A stretch of DNA of 64,000 nt from contig PHCC01000011.1 in the NCBI GenBank assembly GCA_002842215.1, positions 62,001-126,000 of the forward strand, read 5' to 3'. Shown piece after piece: positions 26,445 to 34,875 of this stretch. Each line of letters opens with the position of its first letter. Position 1 is the first letter of the stretch. A program made the translations under genes and the position numbers. The stretch comes from Betaproteobacteria bacterium HGW-Betaproteobacteria-9. Lineage in GTDB: Bacteria > Pseudomonadota > Gammaproteobacteria > Burkholderiales > Burkholderiaceae_C. Below the pieces are notes generated by a model. The model made no database searches. It was given only the letters and a program-made list of their open reading frames with translations, and was not told the origin of the DNA.

Positions 26445-27176
26445 ATGGATTTCCTGACATCACCCCAGTTCTGGGTCGCCCTGGGACAGATCATCATCAT
26501 CGACATCCTGCTCGGTGGCGACAACGCGGTCGTGATCGCGCTGGCCTGCCGCAAGCTGCCGCCGGCGCAGCGCACCAAGGGCATCATCTGGGGCACCGCC
26601 GGCGCCATCGTGCTGCGCGTGGTGCTGATCATGTTCGCGATGACGCTGCTCAACGTGCCCTTCCTCAAGCTGGTCGGTGCGCTGCTGCTGGTGTGGATCG
26701 GCGTGAAACTGATCGCTCCCGACGAAGACGGCCACGGTGACATACAGACCAGCGACAAGCTGCTCGCCGCCATCAAGACCATCATCGTGGCCGACCTGGT
26801 GATGAGCGTGGACAACGTGATCGCCATCGCCGGTGCCGCACAGAACGCGGGCGAACACTCGACGCTGCTGGTAGTCATGGGTCTGCTGATCTCCATCCCC
26901 ATCATCGTCTGGGGCAGCCAGCTGGTCATCAAGCTGATGGCGCGTTTCCCGATCATCATCACGCTGGGCGGCATGCTGCTCGGCTGGATCGCCGGCGGCA
27001 TGCTGGTGTCCGACCCGGCCCTGGCCGACCCGGCCAACATGAGCTGGATGCCCAAGCTGTCACAAAGCGCCACCTTCCACTACGCCGCCGCCGTGGCCGG
27101 TGCGCTGCTGGTGCTGGCCATCGGCAAGGCACTGGCCGCACGCCAGAAGCCGGCCGACGCAGAAGCCAGCGCCTGA
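26445..27176 (+). CDS. TerC/YjbE family integral membrane protein, probable Mn2+ exporter
   Basis: 243 residues with about seven transmembrane helices and the TerC-family duplicated signature: IDILLGGDNAVVIALACRKLP in the first half and VADLVMSVDNVIAIAGAA in the second; the Asp-Asn pairs within these helices are the expected metal-binding residues. Bacterial TerC proteins of this type export manganese and help load exoenzymes with Mn. Shine-Dalgarno AGAGGA before ATG 26445; the frame extends upstream into the riboswitch and is ignored. Control by the upstream Mn2+ riboswitch supports the assignment. A strong intrinsic terminator follows. Confidence 0.92.
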   Translation: MDFLTSPQFWVALGQIIIIDILLGGDNAVVIALACRKLPPAQRTKGIIWGTAGAIVLRVVLIMFAMTLLNVPFLKLVGALLLVWIGVKLIAPDEDGHGDIQTSDKLLAAIKTIIVADLVMSVDNVIAIAGAAQNAGEHSTLLVVMGLLISIPIIVWGSQLVIKLMARFPIIITLGGMLLGWIAGGMLVSDPALADPANMSWMPKLSQSATFHYAAAVAGALLVLAIGKALAARQKPADAEASA

Positions 27177-27193
27177 TCGGGCGACTGACGAAC

Positions 27194-27224
27194 AGGGCGG
27201 CACCTTCGGATGGCCGCCCTTTTT
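27194..27224 (+). terminator. Intrinsic terminator after terC
   Basis: AGGGCGGC (27194-27201) pairs with GCCGCCCT (27213-27220), loop with CTTCGG, followed by TTTTT. Eight base pairs plus T-run, 17 bases after the terC stop. Confidence 0.85.
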
Positions 27225-27250
27225 CATGGCCGCGATGCTATGCTGCCCCC

Positions 27251-27601
27251 ATGAAACTCATCGTCAAATGGCTGCTCGCGGCCTGCGCCCTGCTGCTGGT
27301 GGCCTATCTCTACCCCGGTGTGCAGATCCAGAGCTTCACCTCGGCCCTCATCGCGGCGGCCGTGATCGGCCTCTTCAACATCTTCCTGCGGCCCTTGCTC
27401 GTCATCCTGACGCTGCCGGTGACGGTGGTCACGCTGGGCCTGTTCCTGTTCGTGATCAACGCCCTGCTGTTCTGGGCCGCGGCCAGCGTGCTCGATGGCT
27501 TCGGCGTCAACGGCTTCCTCGCCGCGCTGCTCGGCTCGCTGATCTACTCGGTGTTGATGCTGGTCGTGGACGCGGCGCTCAAACCGATGTTCAAGGGCTA
27601 G
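27251..27601 (+). CDS. Small four-helix membrane protein (phage-holin-4_2/DUF360 family)
   Basis: 116 residues, almost all hydrophobic, with four predicted helices: 1-20, 33-53, 56-85 and 88-110. The pattern AAAVIGLFNIFLRPLLVILTLPVTVVTLGLFLFVINALLFW is typical of the family annotated as phage holin family or mlr-type DUF360; in cellular genomes there is no evidence of phage lysis function. It lies 27 bases after the terC terminator, so probably has its own promoter. Role unknown. Confidence 0.88.
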   Translation: MKLIVKWLLAACALLLVAYLYPGVQIQSFTSALIAAAVIGLFNIFLRPLLVILTLPVTVVTLGLFLFVINALLFWAAASVLDGFGVNGFLAALLGSLIYSVLMLVVDAALKPMFKG

Positions 27602-27603
27602 CA

Positions 27604-27785
27604 GGGAAACACCCCCGCGCCGCTTCGCGCGCCTTGCAGGCCGCGGCATCGTCGGAGCCGAAGCCTCTTCGTCCCGTCCAAGCCTGCGCAGGCAGGCTTG
27701 GAGCCGCGGTCCTCAGCCCCCCTCAAGGGGGACGACACTGTCCGTCTGGCTAAGCCAGCCCGGCGGTGCCTCTGGGTGAGGTTGC
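27604..27785 (+). repeat. Intergenic hairpin repeat, copy 6, expanded
   Basis: Starts after the stop of the membrane-protein gene with ACACCCCCGCGCCGCTTCGCGCG, but about 100 extra bases are inserted before the usual second half (CCCCCCTCAAGGGGG, outer stem ACAC..GGTG, core CTGGC-TAA-GCCAG, CTCTGGG). The insert carries a perfect 11-base-pair hairpin at 27677-27702. Confidence 0.75.
27677..27702. other. Perfect 11-bp inverted repeat inside repeat copy 6
   Basis: TCCAAGCCTGC and GCAGGCTTGGA flank a four-base loop. No T-run on either strand. Located in the extra segment that distinguishes this repeat copy from the others. Confidence 0.7.
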
Positions 27786-27845
27786 TTCATGTATCGCGGG
27801 TGGCGCTTCGGGGCCATGAAAAACTGAAGTGGCCCCAGGCTTGCG

Positions 27846-29579
27846 CTACTCGTTGCGCTCCAGCGCCAGTTCGCGCTGCATGCGCTCCACCTCGCGGCGC
27901 CGGCTGTCCACGATGGCCAGCTCCATCGGGTCCGCCGCCCGCTGGGCCGCCGGCAAGGCCTGAGCGGCCCGGAAGCGGTCCGCCGCACCTTCGTAGTCCA
28001 TGTGCGCGGCGCGCGATTCGGCTTCGGCACGGATCGACCGCAACGTCTGCCCTTGAGCCTGGTGCGCTCGCGCCAGCACCTGCCAGGCCATGGCGTCGCG
28101 CGGGTGCTGCACCACCCAGGCCTGCAGGCGCGCCACCGCACGCTCAGGCACCCCCGTGGCCAGCGCGGCCTGCGCGCCCAGCAAGAGGTCTGCCCTCGAA
28201 TCACCGGCCAGGGCCTGGTCGCGCAAGCTCGCCAGCAGGGCACCGCTGGGGTCCACGCGGCTGTTGCTGCCAGCGGCGGGCGCGGTCAGCAGCAACTCCA
28301 GCATCAGCGCATCGGCGGCCGGGCGGGCGCTCACCGCCACCGCCCCCCGCAGGCGCTGCGCCAGATCCAGCGCCAGATCGCGCTGCCCCAGACGCTGCGC
28401 CGACAGGGCCGCCGTGTAGCGCACCCCAGGCGAGGCGCTGGCTCCCTGGCCGTTCTGCAGCCAGGCGCGCAACCGGTCCGGCCCGTTTTCGGCCAGCACC
28501 CGGGCCCGCGCCGCCATGAGCGCGTGTCGCTCGGCGCTGACGGTGGGGGCCACCGTCGCCAACCCGGAGGGGGGGGGGGTGGCGCTGGACAGCGCCGGCA
28601 AGTCGAGCCGGAGGCCGGCTGGCCCGCCGGTCGCGGGCGCATGAGCGGCAGCGCCAGGCACTGCAGACTTGAGCGGCCCCACGCCCGGACCGGCCCTCGC
28701 CGCCGACAGCGGCAGGCGCGCGCGCATGTCGGCGATGCGCTCGCTGGTCAGCGGATGGCTGCGCAGATAAGGGAACGAACCGTCGTCGTTGAGGCGCGAG
28801 GCCTGCTGCAGACGGTCAAACATGTCGACGAAGCCCTGCCCCTCAAAGCCCGCGCCGGTCAACACACCAAAACCCACCCGGTCCGCCTCGCGCTCCATGT
28901 CGCGCGAAAAATTCAGCTGGGTCTGCATCGCCACCGCCTGGCTGCCCACGATGGCGGCGTTGGCCACCTCGGTGTTGGCGCGCGCGGCCAGCGCACCCAG
29001 GATCATGGCGCCCAGCATCCAGGGCGCCAAACGGTCCTGGCTCGACACCAGGCGCGCGATGTGGCGCTGCGACACGTGGCTGAGCTCGTGCGCCATCACC
29101 GAAGCCAGCTCCTCCGGCCGCTCGGTCACCGCCAGCAGGCCGAGGTTCACCCCCAGATAGCCCCCCGGCAAAGCAAAGGCGTTCACCCGCCGGTCGCGCG
29201 AGATCATCAGCTCCCAGGCGAGACGCTCCGACAGCTCCGGAGGCACATCGCCGCGCGCGCGCGCCGCGCCCAGCAGCGGCTGCCAGATCGCCGCCAGGTA
29301 GTCGCCCAGCACCGGATCGTCCAGATAGTCCGGGTCGCGGTAGATGTCGCGCGCGATCCGGTCGCCCAGACGGCGTTCGGCCGCGATCGACATGCCCTGT
29401 TCGTCACCCAGGCTGGGCAGACCACCGCGCAGCACACCCGCCCCCGGCGCGTCGCCGCTGGCCGGGTTCGTCTGAGCGTTCGACAACGACACCGGTACCG
29501 CGGCCAAAGCGGCCAGCAGCACGGGGACTGAAAAGAGACGGCGGGACAACGGGAATCGGGGGGTCGTCAAAAGGCGCAT
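27846..29579 (-). CDS. M48-family periplasmic metalloprotease with TPR-like tail (BepA-like)
   Basis: 577 residues: signal peptide (MRLLTTPRFPLSRRLF then a hydrophobic core ending SNAQ), Zn-protease domain with HELSH at 164-168 and the third ligand in the helix with SRDMEREADRVG, and an alpha-helical TPR-like C-terminal half (about 330-570). This architecture is that of BepA/YfgC, which checks assembly of LptD and other outer-membrane proteins; orthology is likely but not proven. ATG 29579 is used (Shine-Dalgarno CGAGG); the frame extends upstream to 29660 without similarity. Divergent from moaC, 59 bases apart. Confidence 0.9.
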   Translation of the reverse strand: MRLLTTPRFPLSRRLFSVPVLLAALAAVPVSLSNAQTNPASGDAPGAGVLRGGLPSLGDEQGMSIAAERRLGDRIARDIYRDPDYLDDPVLGDYLAAIWQPLLGAARARGDVPPELSERLAWELMISRDRRVNAFALPGGYLGVNLGLLAVTERPEELASVMAHELSHVSQRHIARLVSSQDRLAPWMLGAMILGALAARANTEVANAAIVGSQAVAMQTQLNFSRDMEREADRVGFGVLTGAGFEGQGFVDMFDRLQQASRLNDDGSFPYLRSHPLTSERIADMRARLPLSAARAGPGVGPLKSAVPGAAAHAPATGGPAGLRLDLPALSSATPPPSGLATVAPTVSAERHALMAARARVLAENGPDRLRAWLQNGQGASASPGVRYTAALSAQRLGQRDLALDLAQRLRGAVAVSARPAADALMLELLLTAPAAGSNSRVDPSGALLASLRDQALAGDSRADLLLGAQAALATGVPERAVARLQAWVVQHPRDAMAWQVLARAHQAQGQTLRSIRAEAESRAAHMDYEGAADRFRAAQALPAAQRAADPMELAIVDSRRREVERMQRELALERNE

Positions 29580-29638
29580 CCTCGTATGATGCCGCCAACG
29601 CCCACAGGTTTCTGTAAAGACCGCGCAAAGATCCCGCC

Positions 29639-30139
29639 ATGACCCACCCGACCACCACAACCCCCAGCCCGCTCACCCATTTTGACGCCGAGGGCCAGGC
29701 CCACATGGTGGACGTGGCGGCCAAGGCCAGCACGCACCGCGTGGCCGTCGCCGAAGGCCGGATCACCATGGAGCCTGCCACGCTCGCGCTGATCCAGAGC
29801 GGCTCGGCCAAGAAAGGCGACGTGCTCGGCATCGCCCGCATCGCCGGCATCCAGGGCGCCAAAAAGACCAGCGACCTCATCCCCCTGTGCCACCCGATCG
29901 CGCTCACGCGCGTAGCGGTCGAGTTTGAAGTGGAGGCGGCAACCAACAGCGTGCTGTGCCGCAGCACCGCCGAATGCACCGGCCAGACCGGCGTGGAAAT
30001 GGAAGCCCTCACCGCCTGCAGCGTGGCCCTGCTCACGATCTACGACATGTGCAAGGCGGTGGACCGGGGCATGATCATTGGCGGGGTGCGGTTGATGGAA
30101 AAGCGCGGGGGGAAGAGCGGGCACTTTGTGGCGGGATGA
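29639..30139 (+). CDS. moaC: Cyclic pyranopterin monophosphate synthase
   Basis: 166 residues. MoaC converts the MoaA product to cyclic pyranopterin monophosphate, the first stable intermediate of molybdenum cofactor. Conserved blocks: [11 protein letters not shown](H)[30 protein letters not shown] with the active-site His, [23 protein letters not shown] block and the C-terminal Asp/Lys motif [13 protein letters not shown] with GGKSGHF. Complete length. Its last roughly 180 bases are present again as a diverged copy at 30880-31068. Confidence 0.97.
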   Translation: MTHPTTTTPSPLTHFDAEGQAHMVDVAAKASTHRVAVAEGRITMEPATLALIQSGSAKKGDVLGIARIAGIQGAKKTSDLIPLCHPIALTRVAVEFEVEAATNSVLCRSTAECTGQTGVEMEALTACSVALLTIYDMCKAVDRGMIIGGVRLMEKRGGKSGHFVAG

Positions 30140-30181
30140 TGTCTGCGCCTGTGTTGCATCAACACTTTCAAGCCGAAGGGT

Positions 30182-30484
30182 TCAGTGCACCGCCATCGGC
30201 TCGATTTCTGCCTCGATCCGGCTGGCCATTGCCCGCTCGGCCAGTTTCAGGTCGTACATCTGCTGGAGGTTGAGCCACGAGTGGGCATCACCACCAAAGT
30301 AGCGGGCCAGACGCAGGGCCGTATCCGGCGTCACACCACGCCGCTCCAGCACGATGTCATTGACCCGCCCTGCCGGCACATGCAATGCCTTGGAAAGCGC
30401 GTTGGAGCTCATGCCCAGCGGTTTCAAAAAATCCTCGCGCAAAACCTCGCCGGGGTGCACCGGCCGCATTCCGTTCTTGATCAT
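30182..30484 (-). CDS. higA: HigA-type antitoxin (XRE family)
   Basis: 100 residues with the HigA addiction-module pattern: RPVHPGEVLREDFLKPLGMSSNALSKALHVPAGRVNDIVLERRGVTPDTALRLARYFG, an HTH_XRE DNA-binding domain that neutralises HigB and autoregulates. Start ATG 30484 with strong Shine-Dalgarno AAGGAGG. It lies 25 bases downstream of higB, giving the usual toxin-first order. The gene is convergent with moaC. A degenerate second copy lies at 31125-31393. Confidence 0.94.
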   Translation of the reverse strand: MIKNGMRPVHPGEVLREDFLKPLGMSSNALSKALHVPAGRVNDIVLERRGVTPDTALRLARYFGGDAHSWLNLQQMYDLKLAERAMASRIEAEIEPMAVH

Positions 30485-30509
30485 GCTGCCCTCCTTGGGA
30501 TGAATAAAG

Positions 30510-30788
30510 TCAGTGGTCGTCAACGATCTCCACATCGGCTGGACCTTCGGCGGTCCAAACAAAGCACACCCGCCATTGTTTGTTGATGCGCACGCTGTGC
30601 TGCCCGACACGGTCACCCGACAAGGCTTCAAGGTGGTTGCCCGGCGGAGACCTCAGAAATTCCAGCGTGGTGGCTGCGGCCAACTGGGTCAGCTTGCGCT
30701 CAGCCACGTCCTTAATGTTGGCAAAACGCCGGGACTTGCCGGTCTCGTAAAGCGCCTGCGTTTCACCACACTTGAACGACTGGATCAT
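30510..30788 (-). CDS. higB: HigB-type toxin (RelE/ParE superfamily mRNA interferase)
   Basis: 92 residues, the normal HigB size. Signature: MIQSFKCGETQALYETGK at the N-terminus, LEALSGDRVGQHSVRINKQWRVCFVW in the middle/C-terminal beta-sheet with the basic residues needed for ribosome-dependent mRNA cleavage, ending VEIVDDH. First gene of a two-gene operon with higA. The AT-rich region before its start (30789-30850) probably holds the autoregulated promoter. Confidence 0.94.
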   Translation of the reverse strand: MIQSFKCGETQALYETGKSRRFANIKDVAERKLTQLAAATTLEFLRSPPGNHLEALSGDRVGQHSVRINKQWRVCFVWTAEGPADVEIVDDH

Positions 30789-30879
30789 GGAATGTCATTT
30801 TATAACGCATACCGCATACCGGTAAGCGGCAAATCTGTTTTTAGTATCTGGTGACATGCGAATAAAACCAACGGTCAAA

Positions 30880-31068
30880 CCCTTGTGCCACTCAACAACC
30901 GAATGCACCGGCCAGACCGGCGTGGAAAGGGGAGCCATCACCGCCTGCAGTGTGGTCCTGCTCACGATCTACGACATGTGCAAGGCGGTGGACCGGGGCA
31001 TCGTCATTGGCGGGGTGCGGTTGATTGAGAAGCGGGGCGGGAAGAGCGGGCATTTCGTGACGAGTTGA
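30880..31068 (+). pseudogene. Diverged duplicate of the moaC 3' end
   Basis: The translation of this stretch ([20 protein letters not shown], then [20 protein letters not shown], ending [10 protein letters not shown]) repeats the last about 60 residues of moaC with a handful of substitutions, for example M-to-R in GVEM. An open frame begins at ATG 30856 but lacks the first two thirds of the enzyme. It is the first part of a tandem duplication that continues into a decayed higA. Confidence 0.9.
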
Positions 31069-31124
31069 TTGCTCCGCTTTTGAGGCGTCGGTTCCACCCG
31101 GCATCAGCGATCAAAGCATCACCA

Positions 31125-31393
31125 TCAAGGCGATTTCAACCTCGATCCGGCTGACCATTGTCTGCCCGGCCAACTTCAGGCTGTACATCTGATGAAGATT
31201 GAGCCACGACTGAGCATCGCCATCAAAAAATGCGGGGCAAGCGCCAGCTGTGTCCGACGTCGCACCACGTCATTCAAGCACAATATGTCATTGACCTGAC
31301 CCGCCGGCACATGCACCGCCATCGATAGTGCGTTGGCACACATGCACAGCGGTTTCAAAATGAATCCTTCTGCAGAACCGTGCCGGGAGCCTC
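31125..31393 (-). pseudogene. Decayed duplicate of higA
   Basis: The DNA is clearly similar to higA over its length. On the minus strand the fragment KPLCMCANALSMAVHVPAGQVNDI is readable and matches the active HigA stretch KPLGMSSNALSKALHVPAG, but small deletions (for example around 31262-31285) break the frame and the normal start region is lost. Same order and orientation relative to the moaC fragment as in the intact copy, so both belong to one duplicated unit. No second higB is seen. Confidence 0.85.
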
Positions 31394-31608
31394 CAATGCA
31401 TAGGCATCTCCTTGCCCAGTCCGCGCAAGAGAAGTGCTTCCTATGTCACCGCACACCCATTTCCCTTGACTCAAGTCCATACAAGTCGCACCCCGGACGA
31501 TCATAGGAAAGCTCCGTCCTGCGTATCAATTCTGCTTTGCCTAGCGGGCGAACTGCAATAATTTACTTCAAGCGCAACTTTATCCAGCGACATCTTTCAC
31601 TGGACAAA
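31394..31608. other. Gene-free spacer after the decayed toxin-antitoxin copy
   Basis: No open frame, RNA or clear repeat is recognised. Base composition is already lower in GC than the flanking chromosome on the left. It marks the transition from the duplicated moaC/higA unit to the AT-richer surface-modification locus. Confidence 0.5.
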
Positions 31609-33102
31609 TCATTGAGGGCTCCGCTCAGCACGTGCGGCATCAAGCACTTTTGCCTCACGAGTGAGCAAAGCAGACAACATGCTCTGTAGAGATGCGTCCT
31701 TTGACTCCGGAGTCTGTCTGTCTGAAACCAAACGAGTGGCAACGAAAGCTGAGAGCAAGTTTTTGTAGGTTTGCTCATCCAAGACAGCTCTTGGGTCACT
31801 AGGCAAGTTTCTAGCCATTATTCGCGGCCCGTGATCTCCATGTATCACGAAGCGTGCACGCCCCGGGTGGGTCGCATCAATTACGTCAATTAATGCCAAC
31901 AATTTACGATGCGAGCAGATGGATTGATTCCAATAAGCTTCAAACGCCACTTCCCGCGAATTGGGAGTTTTATTAATTCGTCCAGCATAAGGCGATATCC
32001 ATTCACCCACCTCTTTCACCGCACAATTTTCGTCAAACACCCATGGAAAATGAGGCGAAAGCATGTGCGCAAATACATACTGCTGACCAGCGCTTCCAAC
32101 CAATGCATTCTGTAGTATTTCAAGTTGCTCGAAGGCAATAAAAGGAAGAGTTGGATTGACCCAACCCTCCTTTGAAATGACATGTTTAACAAGAGCAGGT
32201 CGATAAAACTGCAAAAAAAATAGACCTCGTGAAGATGAAAGCAACGTGGCAGCTATTTCCCTGAGAAAAATGCTTAATCGCAACCGTACATCTTGGATCT
32301 CCTCAAATACGCCAGAGCTACCGGCAAGGCCATACGTAAAGCAAGAAAATCCGGGTTGACAATAGTCCATATACTCCGGCTGAACAATAGAAACCGTCCA
32401 GCCTTGCGCCAAAATATTCTCATGTAGGCGGTTGTTAATGATCTGATAAGAATTCCCCCTCTCCACTCTTCGGGAATTTCCACTCAGATCTTTCGCAAAT
32501 GAATCATCCATTAAGACACTCATGGATTTGTAGGTATCCGGACTCAGACTATAAACGTTCTCATACAGGCGAAAGCCTCGTTCAGCATAAGCGCCTGTTA
32601 TCTGATCGATGTCTTTTTGTTTGCGATAAACCTGAGGAATAGAGTCAAACGATCCAAGTTCATCCATCACCAAATGAACCAGAAGTTGGTCGCTTTTAGC
32701 ACTTGATCTCTGCAATGAAACAGGGCTGGATCCCGAGTGCTTTTCTCCTTGGTAAAGGAGGTTCACAGTAAATACCAAGGCACAGATCACAAGCACATTT
32801 GCCTGCACTTTATGATGCAATCGAACTGCCAACCAAAGCCCTAGAATCATCGCAATAGCTGCAATCCAGGGCTCACGCAAGAAGTAAATGTCGAGCATGC
32901 ACAGGAACAAAAACACCACAAATACCCCATGTAGACGAGGTACCTTTGCAGACAGCAAGTTCAACAGCAATCCGGTAGCTAAGCCAACAAGCAAACCAAC
33001 GCCACTCTCCAATGAAAGCGGGCTATATCCGAGGTCCCATACCACAGACAACACCAACGCGACCGCTAGCAAGAGCAAACGTGAGCACAGGAGTTTTTTC
33101 AT
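31609..33102 (-). CDS. Membrane-anchored alkaline-phosphatase-superfamily (sulfatase-like) protein
   Basis: 497 residues. The N-terminal 120 residues form four to five transmembrane helices; the rest is a predicted periplasmic sulfatase-like domain with HLVMDELGSFD (acidic metal ligands about 147-148), a candidate nucleophile Thr190 in SLSPDTYKSMSVLM, and the metal-binding VIHGDHGPR near residue 420. Such membrane enzymes transfer phospho-groups (phosphoethanolamine, phosphoglycerol) or hydrolyse sulfate/phosphate esters on surface glycans. Its ATG overlaps the stop of the upstream methyltransferase by four bases. GC content and codon use are lower than in neighbouring core genes. Confidence 0.8.
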   Translation of the reverse strand: MKKLLCSRLLLLAVALVLSVVWDLGYSPLSLESGVGLLVGLATGLLLNLLSAKVPRLHGVFVVFLFLCMLDIYFLREPWIAAIAMILGLWLAVRLHHKVQANVLVICALVFTVNLLYQGEKHSGSSPVSLQRSSAKSDQLLVHLVMDELGSFDSIPQVYRKQKDIDQITGAYAERGFRLYENVYSLSPDTYKSMSVLMDDSFAKDLSGNSRRVERGNSYQIINNRLHENILAQGWTVSIVQPEYMDYCQPGFSCFTYGLAGSSGVFEEIQDVRLRLSIFLREIAATLLSSSRGLFFLQFYRPALVKHVISKEGWVNPTLPFIAFEQLEILQNALVGSAGQQYVFAHMLSPHFPWVFDENCAVKEVGEWISPYAGRINKTPNSREVAFEAYWNQSICSHRKLLALIDVIDATHPGRARFVIHGDHGPRIMARNLPSDPRAVLDEQTYKNLLSAFVATRLVSDRQTPESKDASLQSMLSALLTREAKVLDAARAERSPQ

Positions 33103-34511
33103 TGTTGGCTACACGCAAACAACACGCGACCTTTCTCCCGAATTCTATAAACTTCTTCGATCGTTGAATGCAATTCCAGAAGTCTAATGAAATTATCTTC
33201 TGTGTAGTCACCAAAAACATCCTCACGATTTCGAAGTAACCCCTTCACCATTGGATCGTTTTTGGGGACAAATTCCACTATGACTTTTCTGCCATAAGCA
33301 AAGAGCTGCCTGACAAATTCGCTCAAAGGCACATTGCCACCCACCACAATGTGGTGAACCACGGCCAGCGCCATGACGGTATCAACTTGCATACGCTGTT
33401 GCAAAGAAGCCCGTTCGTGTGCAGCCCAGCCTTGGCTGGGCGAAGGATCCGCCCAATTCATGACAAGAGGAAGCAACCCACCCATCCCTTGTTTGCGCTT
33501 TTTGTAAGCGATTTCCAGTGCGTCAACATCACCATCGACGCAATATGCGCGCGAGGCTCCACCGGCAATAGCCGCCTCGGAGTATTCAGCCGAGTTTCCA
33601 CCCACGTCCAAGAGCGCCCCTGAGCGCCATCGTCGTACTGTTCGCTCCACGAAAGCCTGCTTGTCACTCCTCTCTTTGTTGGAGTAACTATTGATGGAGG
33701 CATAGTCAGCCCAATATGTCTTATTTGAACGTTTTGACGTCATTGAAGCGACCCAGTCGCGCAACCCTTCCAGAAGAACTTGATATTGCTTTTTGGAAAT
33801 TTTTGGCAGGCGGATAGCTTCGTTCGACAAATTATTGCTGGACGCATTTTTCACTGCTTTCGCCTGCAACTGAACATGCATCAGAAGGTTCAAACTGGTG
33901 TAGCGTCGCCAAGCCGGAAGCAGCCGCATCATCTCATCAAGTTCGACTCCATTGATACTCCCGCGATACCAACGCTGAAAAGGTACTCCGAGGGCGTTTT
34001 CCAGCAACAATGGATAAATAAACTGCCTGCAAAACTGGTTGTAGCCCTCCCATGGGCGGCCGTCGCGGTAGCGTCGCAGCGATAACACGTCGATGTGCAA
34101 AGGCAGTCCAACATCAAATTGCATGTTGTATGCAGTTGCATCGGACAATTCAAAATTGTGAGCCAATGCTAGCAATTGAAGATCTAAGTGTTGAAGAGCC
34201 GCGTCCCGGAGTTGTTCGAATGTCCATTCATACGGATAAGTTATTAGCGGAATACGGGGGTGCTCTATCACCTGTACAGGTATTTCGCCACGAGCGCCGG
34301 TTAAGCTGTTCCCCAAGGCGCTGGCGTCGACAACACGACTGTCTATCAGCAGTCCTTTTTCAAAGGCCTTACTCAGCAAACCGCAAGTACGAGCTGACTC
34401 GAACTCGAGAGTCCCGGTTTTATTCAGGCCGCGAAGAATTCGCTCCCCATCAGAAAACACATAGCCTGATGGGTCACGAAACGATCCCGGGTTTCGTTGA
34501 AAACCAGCCAC
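33099..34511 (-). CDS. NoeA-like SAM-dependent methyltransferase
   Basis: 470 residues. The N-terminal half has the pattern seen in proteins annotated as nodulation protein NoeA-like: SGYVFSDGERILRGLN, PLITYPYEWTFEQLRDAALQHLDLQL, SDATAYNMQFDVGLPLHIDVLSL, then QFCRQFIYPLLL. The C-terminal half is a class I methyltransferase with motif I ALLDVGGNSAEYSEAA (about 295) and the late LAVVHHIVVG. Rhizobial NoeA acts in surface-signal production; the substrate here is unknown, probably a glycan or its carrier. Starts at GTG 34511, sharing one base with the preceding stop (TAGTG). Lower GC than the core genome. Confidence 0.8.
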   Translation of the reverse strand: MAGFQRNPGSFRDPSGYVFSDGERILRGLNKTGTLEFESARTCGLLSKAFEKGLLIDSRVVDASALGNSLTGARGEIPVQVIEHPRIPLITYPYEWTFEQLRDAALQHLDLQLLALAHNFELSDATAYNMQFDVGLPLHIDVLSLRRYRDGRPWEGYNQFCRQFIYPLLLENALGVPFQRWYRGSINGVELDEMMRLLPAWRRYTSLNLLMHVQLQAKAVKNASSNNLSNEAIRLPKISKKQYQVLLEGLRDWVASMTSKRSNKTYWADYASINSYSNKERSDKQAFVERTVRRWRSGALLDVGGNSAEYSEAAIAGGASRAYCVDGDVDALEIAYKKRKQGMGGLLPLVMNWADPSPSQGWAAHERASLQQRMQVDTVMALAVVHHIVVGGNVPLSEFVRQLFAYGRKVIVEFVPKNDPMVKGLLRNREDVFGDYTEDNFIRLLELHSTIEEVYRIREKGRVLFACSQQ

Positions 34512-34717
34512 TACTTGTTCCCGCGCTCGAACAAGTTGGAAAAAAAGTTGAGAATTTTCAGCCTTACCGATTTGACTCCGGCAACAACGCCAGCTACAAG
34601 GGCAATAAGACCTTGAACGAGCAAGCTACCAGTGACTGGGTCCAGATAGGCCAGTGCTGGACTACTTAATGCCAGAAAAAATATTGTCCCAGCAGAAATT
34701 TGAAGAAATGTATTCAT
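34511..34717 (-). CDS. Small exported membrane protein with YLDP motif
   Basis: 68 residues: signal-like hydrophobic segment ending SSPALA, then YLDPVTGSLLVQGLIALVAGVVAG, a second helix, and a basic tail. The YLDP-x-TGS-x-LLQ signature belongs to a widespread family of small membrane proteins that accompany sulfatase-like and NoeA-like genes in polysaccharide loci. ATG 34717 with AGAGAAAG upstream is chosen over the frame's first ATG at 34756. Overlaps the methyltransferase start by one base, indicating coupling. Molecular role unknown; a membrane scaffold for the partner enzymes is a guess. Confidence 0.78.
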   Translation of the reverse strand: MNTFLQISAGTIFFLALSSPALAYLDPVTGSLLVQGLIALVAGVVAGVKSVRLKILNFFSNLFERGNK

Positions 34718-34875
34718 GAGCTTTCTCTTTTGTGTTAGATGCGTAACCAGCATCACCTCGAATCAAATTGACCCACAATAAATTGTCGACAGGGCCACAC
34801 GCTCGAACTTTCTCGGCGAAATAGCCAGCCAACGAATGATCACGTTCAGCTGATGGCGGACACGATAGACGGCAG

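Noticed and set aside
27251-27601. Phage holin indicating a prophage
   Set aside because: The family name is historical; there are no lysin, portal, terminase or integrase genes, and the neighbours are housekeeping genes.
30856-31068. A functional second moaC
   Set aside because: Only the last third of the protein is encoded; the active-site His region is missing, so it cannot be a working enzyme.
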